This document shows, piece after piece, positions 34,656-43,870 of a DNA stretch of 64,000 nucleotides. The notes beneath the pieces are model-generated. The model was not told where the DNA came from. It searched no databases and was given only the letters and a program-made list of their open reading frames with translations. Source of the stretch: Colwellia sp. RSH04 (GTDB lineage: Bacteria; Pseudomonadota; Gammaproteobacteria; Enterobacterales; Alteromonadaceae); NCBI RefSeq assembly GCF_003545765.1, contig NZ_QXIO01000001.1, positions 310,001 through 374,000 of the forward strand, written 5' to 3'. Positions within the stretch are counted from its first letter, which is position 1. Each line of letters opens with the position of its first letter. Position numbers and translations under genes: made by a program.

Positions 34656-37349
34656 CTAAGAAGCATATTTACAGAGAATTTTTAATAATTCGTCAAGTTT
34701 AAACGGTTTATGAATAAAGTCATAAATCCCTAATTCGGCGGCTCTTTGTTTATCTTCAGCGCCAACACTAGCACTTAAAATGACAATAGGAATATGTTTA
34801 AGCTTGGCATCATTCTTAATGATTTCTGATGCAGTAAAGCCATCCATATTAGGCATTTGTAAATCCATCAATATTAAATCGGGGATGTGTTTAGCCAAAT
34901 ATTCCAGCGCGTCTTGGCCATCTCCTGCTATGTCACACGTAAGGTCTAATGATGCCAATTGTTTTTTCACAACAATTTGGTTAACTCTATTATCTTCAAC
35001 CACTAATATTTTTAAATTTGTTAATGCTTTATTCTCTGTCGAGCTTGCCGGTGAACTTTTAGAGGGAACAATGGCATCAGTAACAGGTAATGTAATATCA
35101 AAAACAAACTCAGAGCCTTGCCCTATTTCACTGTTAAGTTTTATATCTCCCCCCATCATGACACAAAGCTGCTTAACAATAGCTAACCCTAACCCCGTGC
35201 CACCATATTTTCGCGTTGTTGAATGCTCAGCCTGTGTAAAAGGTTGAAATAACTGTTCTTGCGCCTCTCTATTAATGCCAATGCCACTATCTTTTACCGA
35301 AACAACTAAGACTCTCATACCTTGTTCACCAGCTTTTGTTTCAGCTTTGATGAGCACACGACCTTGCTTAGTAAATTTAATCCCATTACTTAATAGGTTA
35401 AGTAAAATTTGTTTAAATCGAGTTTCATCTCCTAACACCCACAATGAAAAGCTTTCTGCTAATTCTGTTTCAACAACAATCGATTTTTCTATTGCCTTTT
35501 CATTTAACATATCAACAACTTGCTGTGTTGCCACACTAGGATTAAAGGCTCTACTTTCTAATGCCAGCTCACCAGATTGAATCTTAGAAGTATCTAAAAC
35601 GTCGTTCACTATCTTAAGCAAAATGTCTGAAGATGCTTGAATTTGTGCTAAATACTCTAAAGCGGCTTTATCCTCAACTTCCCGTTGAGCAATATCGGTA
35701 AAGCCAATAATCGCATTTAATGGTGTTCTATATTCATGACTGATGTTAGCTAAGAACAAGTTTTTAGCTTTGTTTGCTGCCATTAACTCACTATTTTGCT
35801 CTACCAGTTGTTTCGTTTTATCCTCAACCGTCTTCTTAAGTGATGTGTTATACGTAACGATAAAAAAGACAAACATCACACAAACTATGCCGATTAAGCA
35901 ACTAATAACAATAACAATAAGACCTTGCCAATTAATCAAACGGCGTTCAAATTCTTGAGTACTAGTAAAGGTAATAGTCGCCTTTTTATCGAAAAGCTTC
36001 AGGTTCACTTTATACTTAAACACATTATTTTCATTATATAGTGGTGATTGAAAAACATTATTCTCGCCATAAGATAATTGAAAACTATAGTCATCATGGG
36101 CAGTACGTTGATGCACATTAAAAAACAATTTATCTAACTCAAAAACGGCTTCAACTAAACCGATAAGAGTAGGTTTAGCACCTGATAAACTTGAAAAAAC
36201 AGGAGAGTAAACAATAACACCGGTATATTTATCCATTTGCTGCACAAGAGGAACCATAGGCGTTATCACAGATTGCTTATTGTTAATTGCGCTACTGACA
36301 CTCTCTTTAATAAGAGGGTGTGATGAGACATCAAGACCAATAGCCGCTTGATTTACCTCTAACGGGCTTAAATATTTAATCGGTAAGTAATAATCTTTTT
36401 CAGCCGCTGGTTTTAGCCCGGTAGTTGTTAACTGCTTAATGCCGTTAGAGGACAATGATTGTTCTACAAGTAATGCTTCAAATTTTTCTCTTTCGCTTGC
36501 TAACACTAAAGGTAACCAGCCCAAAGCCCGAAGTTTAATATCGTCATTAATAATACGTGAAGTAAAGCCAGAAAATTGCTTTATAGAGAGGTGTTCATTT
36601 ACCTTTATTACACCATTTAAGCTTTTCAAGTTAGCGTTAATTATTTCAGTGGCTAAGTAAGTTCTTTCGATAAATGGCGCTGTTGCCGCCCTAAATTGCT
36701 GCTCCTTTTCTGACTGTTGTAAAAAATTTAATAAGAAATAAATGGCATATATGACAACGATAATGACAAATGTGGTTAACGTTGACGCTAAGGGCCGTTT
36801 ACCTTTTCTAACGAACTTATTTTGGGTTAAAAATAAGATGATTGGTGTGATAAACACCATGCTTATGAACTCACCAATCCATTTTGATGCACTAATAAAA
36901 GTAATAACATCAATAGATAGGTTTGTTTGCCAAATTAAGGCTGCAAAAAAAGCAATGGCAGGCAAAAATGCGGCAACAGGGCCTATAAATACTAAGAATT
37001 TAATAATATCAGCCGCGAGATGTACTTTTATCGGTAAAATAAAGCGCTCTGCTAATACTCTACTAATATAGAATTTAGCGATGTTGATTAGTGCTAAAAC
37101 AAGTAAAATATATGGTGGCATTGCTGCCATTTTTTCATCTAAAAAATAGCATAGTAGAGTAGAAAAGAATGCACCCACAAGCACAGGAAAACCATAGACC
37201 AGATAAAGCCCTAAGATAACCCCTGCTGCTGGCCATATAACGCTTGTAATGCCAAATGGTAATACAAACAAAGAGCCAAGCTGTACTAACAAAAAATGTA
37301 ATGCAAAGGCTATTAAGACCAAAAAAATCCTTTTCAATGCTTTCACCAA
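34656..37349 (-). CDS. MASE1-CHASE hybrid sensor histidine kinase/response regulator
   Basis: An 897-residue hybrid kinase. The N-terminus is a multi-helix MASE1-like region (about 5-210). A CHASE sensor follows (about 240-410: ALGWLPLVLASEREKF, YYLPIKYLSPLEVNQAAIGLD), a further helix at about 470, coiled coil, and the H-box FLANISHEYRTPLNAIIGF (about 523-541). The ATPase has N-box RFKQILLNLLSNGIKF, G1 DSGIGI and G2 GGTGLGLAIV. A C-terminal receiver domain (from about 775) has VVEDN, phosphoacceptor Asp in DLILMDLQMPNMDGF and the conserved Lys in HKPF. No Hpt partner is adjacent. Confidence 0.94.
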   Translation of the reverse strand: MVKALKRIFLVLIAFALHFLLVQLGSLFVLPFGITSVIWPAAGVILGLYLVYGFPVLVGAFFSTLLCYFLDEKMAAMPPYILLVLALINIAKFYISRVLAERFILPIKVHLAADIIKFLVFIGPVAAFLPAIAFFAALIWQTNLSIDVITFISASKWIGEFISMVFITPIILFLTQNKFVRKGKRPLASTLTTFVIIVVIYAIYFLLNFLQQSEKEQQFRAATAPFIERTYLATEIINANLKSLNGVIKVNEHLSIKQFSGFTSRIINDDIKLRALGWLPLVLASEREKFEALLVEQSLSSNGIKQLTTTGLKPAAEKDYYLPIKYLSPLEVNQAAIGLDVSSHPLIKESVSSAINNKQSVITPMVPLVQQMDKYTGVIVYSPVFSSLSGAKPTLIGLVEAVFELDKLFFNVHQRTAHDDYSFQLSYGENNVFQSPLYNENNVFKYKVNLKLFDKKATITFTSTQEFERRLINWQGLIVIVISCLIGIVCVMFVFFIVTYNTSLKKTVEDKTKQLVEQNSELMAANKAKNLFLANISHEYRTPLNAIIGFTDIAQREVEDKAALEYLAQIQASSDILLKIVNDVLDTSKIQSGELALESRAFNPSVATQQVVDMLNEKAIEKSIVVETELAESFSLWVLGDETRFKQILLNLLSNGIKFTKQGRVLIKAETKAGEQGMRVLVVSVKDSGIGINREAQEQLFQPFTQAEHSTTRKYGGTGLGLAIVKQLCVMMGGDIKLNSEIGQGSEFVFDITLPVTDAIVPSKSSPASSTENKALTNLKILVVEDNRVNQIVVKKQLASLDLTCDIAGDGQDALEYLAKHIPDLILMDLQMPNMDGFTASEIIKNDAKLKHIPIVILSASVGAEDKQRAAELGIYDFIHKPFKLDELLKILCKYAS

Positions 37350-37478
37350 TCAATAAATGCTTACTTACATAGTAAACGATAATTGAATTGCCAGCCATTG
37401 TTGATGCAAGTTAATCAATTTATAACTGCATCAACCTTAGCTAGTGAAAAGTTAAAAGGGCTTTCAAGTGATAACTAA

Positions 37479-38618
37479 TTAAGTTAACTTTGCAGCTCGG
37501 CTCGCTTGCCAGCGACGCCAAGACAACATCACGCCAGTGTAAACCAATAAACAAGCTAACAATGATGCCAGACCTACTAGCGTTTGCCCCACTAAGCCAA
37601 ATGCTTCACCTGTGTGTAAAAAACGGATATAACTGCGCACTTGTCGATAATTTGATGCTTGGTCAAAGGTTTGCTTCTCGACAACCTCTCCTGTTAATGT
37701 GCTCAGAGCAACAGATAGCCGCTTTTGCGGCTCGCCACCATTGCCATTATCCACCTGATATATTTGTATACTTTGGTTTAAAGTCGGTATTAAAAATTGA
37801 ATACTCTGCCAACCAGTAAATTCTGCTGATAACGCAGTGATTAACGCTTGTTGAGATAACTGTTGCGATTGCTGAGCTATTGTCAAAGCTTGAGCAGAAG
37901 TTATCGCTATCGATTCTGATGAAACCACACGCTTTAACGTTTGTCCGGGCCACTTAAATGAAAAAAAGAACGCCGTGACAATAACAATAAAAAGGATGGG
38001 CGACATATAAAAACCAAAAGCATTATGCCATTGATAATCACGCGCTTTTACTGAAGCATGCTTTGAGCTTATCGTTAATTTTTGCTTGAAGGCCTTAGTT
38101 TTGAAGCGCTTAGGTAACCAAAGATATCCCCCCGTTAATAGCAAGATGAAAAAAAACACATTAGCCACACCATTTATCCAGCGACCCGTTTCACTAAAAG
38201 TACCATCTAAAGTCAACCAGCGATGAAAGCCTCGTAACTTCTTAAAAAATATTTTTGTGTTTTTCCCCGGCTCTGCCATCACATCAGCTGTATATGGGTT
38301 AAGGTAGGCAAGCACCTTACGACCAACTTTAATAACAACAGGCGCACCTAGCTCATTTGTCAGCGTTATTGACGGTTTCTTTTCAGTTTTTTTGGCTTTC
38401 TCAGCAACAAGGGAGTTTGCAACTATAATGAAATTATCAAGTGTTAAGGCTTGCGCACCGTTTGTTGGTGGTTTCACATAATCAGCCCTTTCAGCTGCTT
38501 TAATCATTTGGCGTTCATAGGTTAACGCAACGCCAGTAATTGACATTAACAAGACAAATAGTGCAGCACTACAACCTAAAATAAGGTGTAACCAAAAGAA
38601 CGTTTTTCTAATTTTCAT
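37479..38618 (-). CDS. PepSY-associated membrane protein
   Basis: Inner-membrane protein of the PepSY/iron-regulated type often found with siderophore receptors; some relatives reduce ferric siderophores. From the preferred ATG (379 aa) it starts KIRKTFFWLHLILGCSAALF, and has four helices (about 5-30, 137-157, 190-210, 340-365) with a large periplasmic loop. Conserved His residues in helices (WLHL, LRGFHRWL, WHNAFGF) suggest heme or metal contacts. A GTG at 38654 would add 12 residues without a ribosome binding site. It lies 154 bp downstream of the siderophore receptor; a TTACCCAGC / GCTGGGTAA hairpin (38683-38705) between them may attenuate transcription. Confidence 0.88.
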   Translation of the reverse strand: MKIRKTFFWLHLILGCSAALFVLLMSITGVALTYERQMIKAAERADYVKPPTNGAQALTLDNFIIVANSLVAEKAKKTEKKPSITLTNELGAPVVIKVGRKVLAYLNPYTADVMAEPGKNTKIFFKKLRGFHRWLTLDGTFSETGRWINGVANVFFFILLLTGGYLWLPKRFKTKAFKQKLTISSKHASVKARDYQWHNAFGFYMSPILFIVIVTAFFFSFKWPGQTLKRVVSSESIAITSAQALTIAQQSQQLSQQALITALSAEFTGWQSIQFLIPTLNQSIQIYQVDNGNGGEPQKRLSVALSTLTGEVVEKQTFDQASNYRQVRSYIRFLHTGEAFGLVGQTLVGLASLLACLLVYTGVMLSWRRWQASRAAKLT

Positions 38619-38724
38619 ACAAGATAACAACCCAGAAAAGTGCTTTAACTGCACTTATTAAAATAAAATCTATATTGACGATTTACCCAGCGCTAAGCTG
38701 GGTAATATAGTTAACCCCATTAAA

Positions 38725-38753
38725 AATGAATTAGTCAGCTTAATGCTTTATTA
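38725..38753. repeat. Short dispersed repeat, copy 1
   Basis: A 29-bp sequence, AATGAATT-R-GTCAGCTTA-RY-GCTTTATTA, found also at 50634-50662 with three differences. Both copies lie just beyond the 3' end of a minus-strand gene (20 and 13 bp). Confidence 0.55.
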
Positions 38754-38772
38754 ATTCACTTGAGATTACTCG

Positions 38773-40851
38773 TTAAAACGATGCCTTCACTTCAAAACGA
38801 GCGGCTCTACTATCACCTATGGTGACATTATTAATACCACCGCCGGCAAGATAATCAGTATCTAATGCGTTCTCAATATTCAAACGAAAATCAACTAGCG
38901 TTCCTCTAATATCTACCTGATAGCTTGCCCCTAAATCGACTCGTGCGTAAGCATCTTTAGTCACCATGTTATCGCTATCGGCATAGCGTTCTCCTTGATA
39001 AAACACTCCCGCATTTAACGCTAACGCTTCAGTAAGTTCATAACGAGACCAAATAGAAACTGACCACTTCGGCGCATCAACAGGTGTTTTGCCTTGATAT
39101 TTAGTATCGCGTTCATAAACAGCCTCTAAGTACATTGCCGATGCCATCATAAATAACCTATCGGTTAGTGCCCCCTGTGCTGAGAGCTCCATCCCTTTAT
39201 GGCGCTGCAAGCCTGCTTGTGTGGTAATCGTGTCATAATCAGGGTTATCCTCTAATGTTTCTTTGATCAACGCCCCACTTTTTTCAATATCAAACAAAGC
39301 CGTTTCAATTAATAATCGTTCAGAGACTTGCCATTTTGCACCTAATTCAATTTGTGCAGAGGTCACCGCATCTAACGCCATACCATGGTTCACATCGGTA
39401 TCATCATTGAGGGTTTCACTTGAGGCCGGCTCAAAACTTTCTGAGTAATTAACATAAACAGTCGCTTCTTCAACTGGATGATAAAGTACACCTAGCTTTG
39501 GCACGAATGAGTCACTATCAGCACCTTTTTTATTCTGTTTATCAAAACGACCACCTAATACCGCTTGCCATTGCTCATTAAAGGTCACTAAATCTTGAAA
39601 ATACAATCCGTAATAATCATATTCGCTGGTATATAAACTATCATCGGTTTTATAGCTAATATCAGGCCTACTTGGTTCAACAGCGCCGGGCACATAATCA
39701 ATAGGAGCAGCATTGGTTTTTAACTGCCCGTAATAATAATCTAAGCTGTTTACTCCAATTAAGACTTGGTGATCCATTGATGCCAAAGAAAATTCGCCCA
39801 CTAAATCAACATAAAAAGTTTTGAATTGCCAATCATCAAACCTATCGTATGGCTTAGAAACATAACTATCACCGATTTGATAGTTTTTTGGCATTTTGGG
39901 CGAAGACTCAAAACGTTGACGCTCAAATGTTTGCTCGTTATAACCTAGTTTAAATTCCCATTCGGGGTTAAAAAAGTAATGCACTCTGCTACCGACATTG
40001 CTCACTGTAATGTCGGTAAAGGCCCAAGAAAAGTCTCGAATAGTTTTATCGTTACCTATGACTTCACCACTATTGTCTAACCAAGCGCCAGTATCTAGCC
40101 CCGCTTTATCGTTGGTTTGATCATAATACACGTTAATTAATAGATTCTCGTTGATATTATAATCAACACTTAATGAACCCAATAAGCGATCTCGCTCGCG
40201 CTGCTCACCATTTTGATATTCACGATCATAAATAACATCTTGCTTAACCAAAACACCACGATAATTCAACGCTTCAACAATTTCTCCGCCGGCATCTAGC
40301 ATCAAACGACTTGAACCGTGTTGGTCAACATCTGCGCTAAGTTCAAAAAGCCTGTTTTTCGTTGGTTTCTTGGTCACCATATTAATTAAACCACCTGGCG
40401 CAGATTGACCATACAAAATACTTGAAGGCCCTCTAATAACCTCAACATGCGATAGAGTTTCAATAGGTTGCTGATAATGAGACCAATGCTGATGACCATC
40501 ACGTAAATAACCATTTGATGAACTTAAAACAAAGCCACGAGAGCTAAACACTTCACGATTTCTTTGTTTAGAGCCGGGCGATAAGCTGGCGACATTATTG
40601 AGCACTTCACCAAGTGTTGTTGCTAACTGCTCGTCAATAATAGTTTCAGGAATCACGGTTACTGCTTGAGCCGTTTCTAATAAAGAAGCATTGGTACGCA
40701 TAGCGCCCGATGCACTATCAACCTTGTAGTCATTAAAGTAACTACCATGTACTTTAATGACCTCAATACCAGCTTCATCATCAGCGATAACAGGTTTTGT
40801 TAGAGATAAAAGAGCGAGGGAAATACCAACCGATAAATAACTACGTTTCAT
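38773..40851 (-). CDS. TonB-dependent siderophore receptor
   Basis: Outer-membrane ferric siderophore transporter of the FhuA/FoxA-like group. The 692 residues have a signal peptide (cleavage after VIA, about residue 23), a TonB-box region (EAGIEVIKVHGSYFND), a plug with LLETAQAVTVIPETIIDEQ and the siderophore-receptor signature VEVIRGPSSILYGQSAPGG (about 133-151), and a barrel ending in VKASF. The Fur-box-like sequence upstream indicates iron control. The PepSY gene follows on the same strand. Which siderophore is taken up is not shown. Confidence 0.95.
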   Translation of the reverse strand: MKRSYLSVGISLALLSLTKPVIADDEAGIEVIKVHGSYFNDYKVDSASGAMRTNASLLETAQAVTVIPETIIDEQLATTLGEVLNNVASLSPGSKQRNREVFSSRGFVLSSSNGYLRDGHQHWSHYQQPIETLSHVEVIRGPSSILYGQSAPGGLINMVTKKPTKNRLFELSADVDQHGSSRLMLDAGGEIVEALNYRGVLVKQDVIYDREYQNGEQRERDRLLGSLSVDYNINENLLINVYYDQTNDKAGLDTGAWLDNSGEVIGNDKTIRDFSWAFTDITVSNVGSRVHYFFNPEWEFKLGYNEQTFERQRFESSPKMPKNYQIGDSYVSKPYDRFDDWQFKTFYVDLVGEFSLASMDHQVLIGVNSLDYYYGQLKTNAAPIDYVPGAVEPSRPDISYKTDDSLYTSEYDYYGLYFQDLVTFNEQWQAVLGGRFDKQNKKGADSDSFVPKLGVLYHPVEEATVYVNYSESFEPASSETLNDDTDVNHGMALDAVTSAQIELGAKWQVSERLLIETALFDIEKSGALIKETLEDNPDYDTITTQAGLQRHKGMELSAQGALTDRLFMMASAMYLEAVYERDTKYQGKTPVDAPKWSVSIWSRYELTEALALNAGVFYQGERYADSDNMVTKDAYARVDLGASYQVDIRGTLVDFRLNIENALDTDYLAGGGINNVTIGDSRAARFEVKASF

Positions 40852-40922
40852 GTTTTTCCTTAATATATTGGAGAGTGATAATCAAACGCGAGCATTCTAT
40901 CAACTTCTCCCACAAAGTAAAC

Positions 40923-40941
40923 ACAAATGATAATAATTGTT
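40923..40941. promoter_or_regulatory. Fur box
   Basis: CAAATGATAATAATTGTTA contains the eight-base core ATGATAAT and an inverted right half, about 13 of 19 matches to GATAATGATAATCATTATC. It lies 72 bp upstream of the siderophore receptor start and implies iron repression of receptor and PepSY genes. Confidence 0.75.
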
Positions 40942-41089
40942 ATTTACGTTTATGTTTTATCAATATGTTTATGAAAAAATCAACTTGCATTACAGCGACT
41001 GTCATAATCTCATCATAAAACTGTCTTCAAGTTGTCACCTCGCACTGTTGATATAGCAATATTTATCAATAAGTTACCAAGGAAAAACA

Positions 41090-42931
41090 ATGAAGTTTAC
41101 TAAATCTCTCACAACACTAGCACTATTAACCGCCTTAACAGCCTGTACTTTTGACGGTGATGATGGTGGTCAGGGTGATATTGGCCCTATTGGCATAAGC
41201 GGCACTGATGGCACTGATGGAAAAGATGCCCCCACATCACTCATCATTGAATTAGTTGGCCGTAGCGTATTAAATGCACAGGCTCCTGAAGGTGCGGCTG
41301 AAATTGTCGACTTTCAAAAATCAACTAATTCAATTTATGCCATCAATAGCTCAGTTTCTCCTGCTGTGGTTGAGGTTATAGATGCCAATAGTATTGATAA
41401 AAATGAGTTAACCGCGGATGCTGAGGGTGTTATAAATAATACAAATTTAACCGCATCAATTACCTTGGATTTATCACAAACCGCTAATTTAACGGGCGAT
41501 GCCAACAGCATCGCAATTGATAATATCAATGAGTTATTGGCTGTTGCGGTATCATCTGGCTCAGCGGGAGTTAATGGCCATATTGCCTTTTTTGATATAT
41601 CAGGTGCTGCGCCTAGCTTCATTAAAAATGTTGAAGTGGGTGATTTACCTGATAACGTCGTATTTACCCACGATGGCGCTAAAGTATTGGTCGCCAATGA
41701 AGGTGAACCAAGTAGTGATTATGTCATCGACCCAGAAGGGTCAATATCAGTGATCAATATTGTTGATGCTATGCCTGAAGATGCCGCTATAAACCTTACT
41801 TTTGCAGCCTTTAACGATCAACAAGCTGAATTAGAAAGCCAAGGTGCTAAATTCTCAAATCCATCAGGCCACACTATTAAGGGCAGTGTCCGTCAATACA
41901 CTGTGGCACAAGATTTAGAGCCTGAATATATCGCTATTTCACAAGATAACCAGTTTGCCTATGTTTCTTTACAGGAAAATAATGCCTTAGCAATTGTTGA
42001 TTTGAGTGACAATAGTGTAACGGTTAAAGGTTTAGGCTTTAAAGATTGGAGTCAGTACAAAATTGATGTTTCAGATAAAGATGGCGGGATAAACTTTAAA
42101 CACTACCAAAATTTATATGGCATGTATCAACCCGATACTATTGCGAGTTATCAATGGCAAAGCACTAACTTTATTGTTACTGCAAATGAAGGTGACGGGC
42201 GTGAATATATAGCCTTTGAACAAGAAGCTGACGAGGATGCGGGTAAGTCTCAATGTGAAGCTGACTTCCCAAATGGCATTTATGAATGGGATAACGGTGA
42301 AGAAATCTGTATTGCTTATACCGATGAAGCTCGCGTAAAAGACCTAGAAGATTTTGGCACTGTTAGCGCTGAATTAGATGCCTATGTTAGTGAAAACGGC
42401 GGTAAAAAAGGGTTAGGAAGATTATTGGTCACTAATGCATTAGGTAAAAACGGTAGTGATGAATACTCAACACTTTACGCTTATGGGGCACGCTCTTTCA
42501 CGATATGGGATTCAAATGGTCTAGTTGTGTTCGATTCAGGCGATGAAATAGCACGTATTACTGCTTCAATTCATGGAGAATCATTTAATAATGACGAAGA
42601 TGAAAATGAGGGTGATACTCGTTCAGATGCGAAAGGCGCTGAGCCTGAAACTTTAGCAATAGGTCAAGTTGGCTCACAAACATATGCCTTTATCGGGCTT
42701 GAGCGCATGGGTGGCATACTCACTTACAACATAACTAATCCTTACAACGTGAAATTTGTTGAATACTTTTACAATAGAGGTTTAGTTGAAGGTGCAGATA
42801 TTACAGGAGATTTAGCGCCAGAAGGGATGAAGTTTATTAATGCTGAAGATAGCCCTACCGATGAAGCCTTATTAGTCGTTGGTAATGAAATATCGGGCTC
42901 AGTTGCTGTTTGGCAAATTACTGAAAAATAA
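41090..42931 (+). CDS. Choice-of-anchor I family lipoprotein with Gly-rich stalk
   Basis: 613-residue surface or periplasmic lipoprotein. The signal peptide ends in a lipobox (LTAC, Cys19). A collagen-like Gly-X-Y stretch follows (GDDGGQGDIGPIGISGTDG, about 23-41). The rest is a beta-propeller-like domain of the choice-of-anchor I / LVIVD type: repeats such as VFTHDGAKVLVANEGEPSSD, YIAISQDNQFAYVSLQENN, IVTANEGDGREYI and AYGARSFTIWDSNGLVVFDSG. In some families this domain accompanies phosphatases; no phosphatase is present here. AAGGA precedes the ATG. It is divergent from the Fur-box receptor gene. Confidence 0.88.
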   Translation: MKFTKSLTTLALLTALTACTFDGDDGGQGDIGPIGISGTDGTDGKDAPTSLIIELVGRSVLNAQAPEGAAEIVDFQKSTNSIYAINSSVSPAVVEVIDANSIDKNELTADAEGVINNTNLTASITLDLSQTANLTGDANSIAIDNINELLAVAVSSGSAGVNGHIAFFDISGAAPSFIKNVEVGDLPDNVVFTHDGAKVLVANEGEPSSDYVIDPEGSISVINIVDAMPEDAAINLTFAAFNDQQAELESQGAKFSNPSGHTIKGSVRQYTVAQDLEPEYIAISQDNQFAYVSLQENNALAIVDLSDNSVTVKGLGFKDWSQYKIDVSDKDGGINFKHYQNLYGMYQPDTIASYQWQSTNFIVTANEGDGREYIAFEQEADEDAGKSQCEADFPNGIYEWDNGEEICIAYTDEARVKDLEDFGTVSAELDAYVSENGGKKGLGRLLVTNALGKNGSDEYSTLYAYGARSFTIWDSNGLVVFDSGDEIARITASIHGESFNNDEDENEGDTRSDAKGAEPETLAIGQVGSQTYAFIGLERMGGILTYNITNPYNVKFVEYFYNRGLVEGADITGDLAPEGMKFINAEDSPTDEALLVVGNEISGSVAVWQITEK

Positions 42932-42947
42932 GTAAGGTATTATTTGG

Positions 42948-42992
42948 GCGTGTTGTTTTTTGCGGTAAAAAGTTCTGCAAAATTCAACACGC
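42948..42992. other. Inverted repeat between convergent genes
   Basis: GCGTGTTG pairs with CAACACGC across a 29-base loop between the choice-of-anchor I lipoprotein gene and the convergent 43040 gene. It is a possible bidirectional terminator, but the loop is large. Confidence 0.35.
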
Positions 42993-43039
42993 TCTGCTAA
43001 AAAAGAGCCTTTAACAGCTTTAATACCTTTCAAACCAGA

Positions 43040-43345
43040 CTACATTAATATTTTTCCACAGCCTTTTAGTGTGCGATTGTTCAAGGTGATATTGACTTGG
43101 GTTTCAAACTCAATACCGCTCATGATGTCTCTACAAGGCTGCTCTTTAATTGTCATAATAAATTCATCACTCACGTTATAATGATAAGTACTTTGTCGCT
43201 TTTTTGTAACAATGGTCGGCTTAACATACTGGTATGTTTTCTCATGTTGGCCGTAGTCAGTGCTTAAGTATATGTGCTTTTCTGTCACTATCTCTATTAA
43301 CCAAGCAGGCTCTTGACCAATTGCACGAAAATTTACCCCACGCAA
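43040..43345 (-). CDS. COG3650-like domain, probably the -1 frameshift extension of the Kazal lipoprotein
   Basis: The frame encodes a domain with FRAIGQEPAWLIEI, TDYGQHEK, PCRDIMSGIEFETQV and GCGKI, the order I associate with the COG3650 family (uncharacterised envelope protein), including its two Cys. No ATG is available. The first possible start is TTG 43345 (AGAAGG five bases upstream), which would give 101 residues with no export signal and cut into the domain. The same frame is open upstream (EHALTEQGVWQKAKL) and joins the Kazal frame exactly at the A AAA AAG heptamer at 43387-43393, giving a predicted 221-residue lipoprotein. Confidence 0.7.
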   Translation of the reverse strand: MRGVNFRAIGQEPAWLIEIVTEKHIYLSTDYGQHEKTYQYVKPTIVTKKRQSTYHYNVSDEFIMTIKEQPCRDIMSGIEFETQVNITLNNRTLKGCGKILM

Positions 43346-43374
43346 TTTGGCCTTCTGCCAAACACCTTGCTCAG

Positions 43375-43704
43375 TTAATGCGTGCTCTTTTTTGGTAGCG
43401 CGTCTCCAATAGAACCATCTAAAAAGCGCTCAAGCGCATCATTTTCACACTCACCTTTAACATATTGTGTAACATGAATATCACTACAAGCACCACAAGC
43501 ATTACCGTAAGTTTTTACCGCTTTGTTTGAAATTAAACCACACACAGGTAAATATTCCATAGTACACATTTGTGGCCGAGGATCTTTACACACCCCTATA
43601 TTCGTATTAGTCACTGCTTGGTTAATTTTTGCTACTGTCCCTTTATTTTGAGCGCATGAGCTAGTCGCAAGTAGTACCAACACTAGTGCTATTTTGTTTA
43701 TCAT
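43375..43704 (-). CDS. Kazal-type protease-inhibitor-like lipoprotein
   Basis: A 109-residue exported protein. The signal peptide ends ATSSC (Cys17), a lipobox-like sequence. The mature part has a Kazal-like domain (about 38-88): VCKDPRPQMCTMEYLPVCG, then TYGNACGACSD and GEC, with the Cys spacing and Tyr-Gly-Asn of Kazal folds. The reactive-site loop would lie around MCTMEY, so inhibitory specificity is uncertain. Translation normally ends at TAA 43375, but a slippery heptamer ten bases earlier probably lets part of the ribosomes continue in the -1 frame. Confidence 0.85.
   Translation of the reverse strand: MINKIALVLVLLATSSCAQNKGTVAKINQAVTNTNIGVCKDPRPQMCTMEYLPVCGLISNKAVKTYGNACGACSDIHVTQYVKGECENDALERFLDGSIGDALPKKSTH
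43387..43393 (-). other. Candidate programmed -1 ribosomal frameshift site
   Basis: On the minus strand the zero frame reads CCA AAA AAG, i.e. heptamer A AAA AAG, the most efficient bacterial -1 signal (E. coli dnaX). GGAG lies ten bases upstream, as the dnaX stimulator does. Downstream a TTTGGC-agaag-GCCAAA hairpin begins about 24 bases later, farther than usual. After the shift reading continues GAG CAC GCA TTA and stays open for 115 codons to TAG 43040. A missed A in the homopolymer would look the same. Confidence 0.55.
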
Positions 43705-43870
43705 TATTATTTCCTTTTAGAGGTTGCTAGAGCTAAATTACCAGGTTTAGTTAATTAGTATCAGGTTGACTCTGTATTTAAACTTACAATGTAATGTAAT
43801 CTAATCCATTTAAAAGTAAATTCGTTTATTTTACTTTTATTTAATCATTCAGCTGAGAGAACAACAAAGG

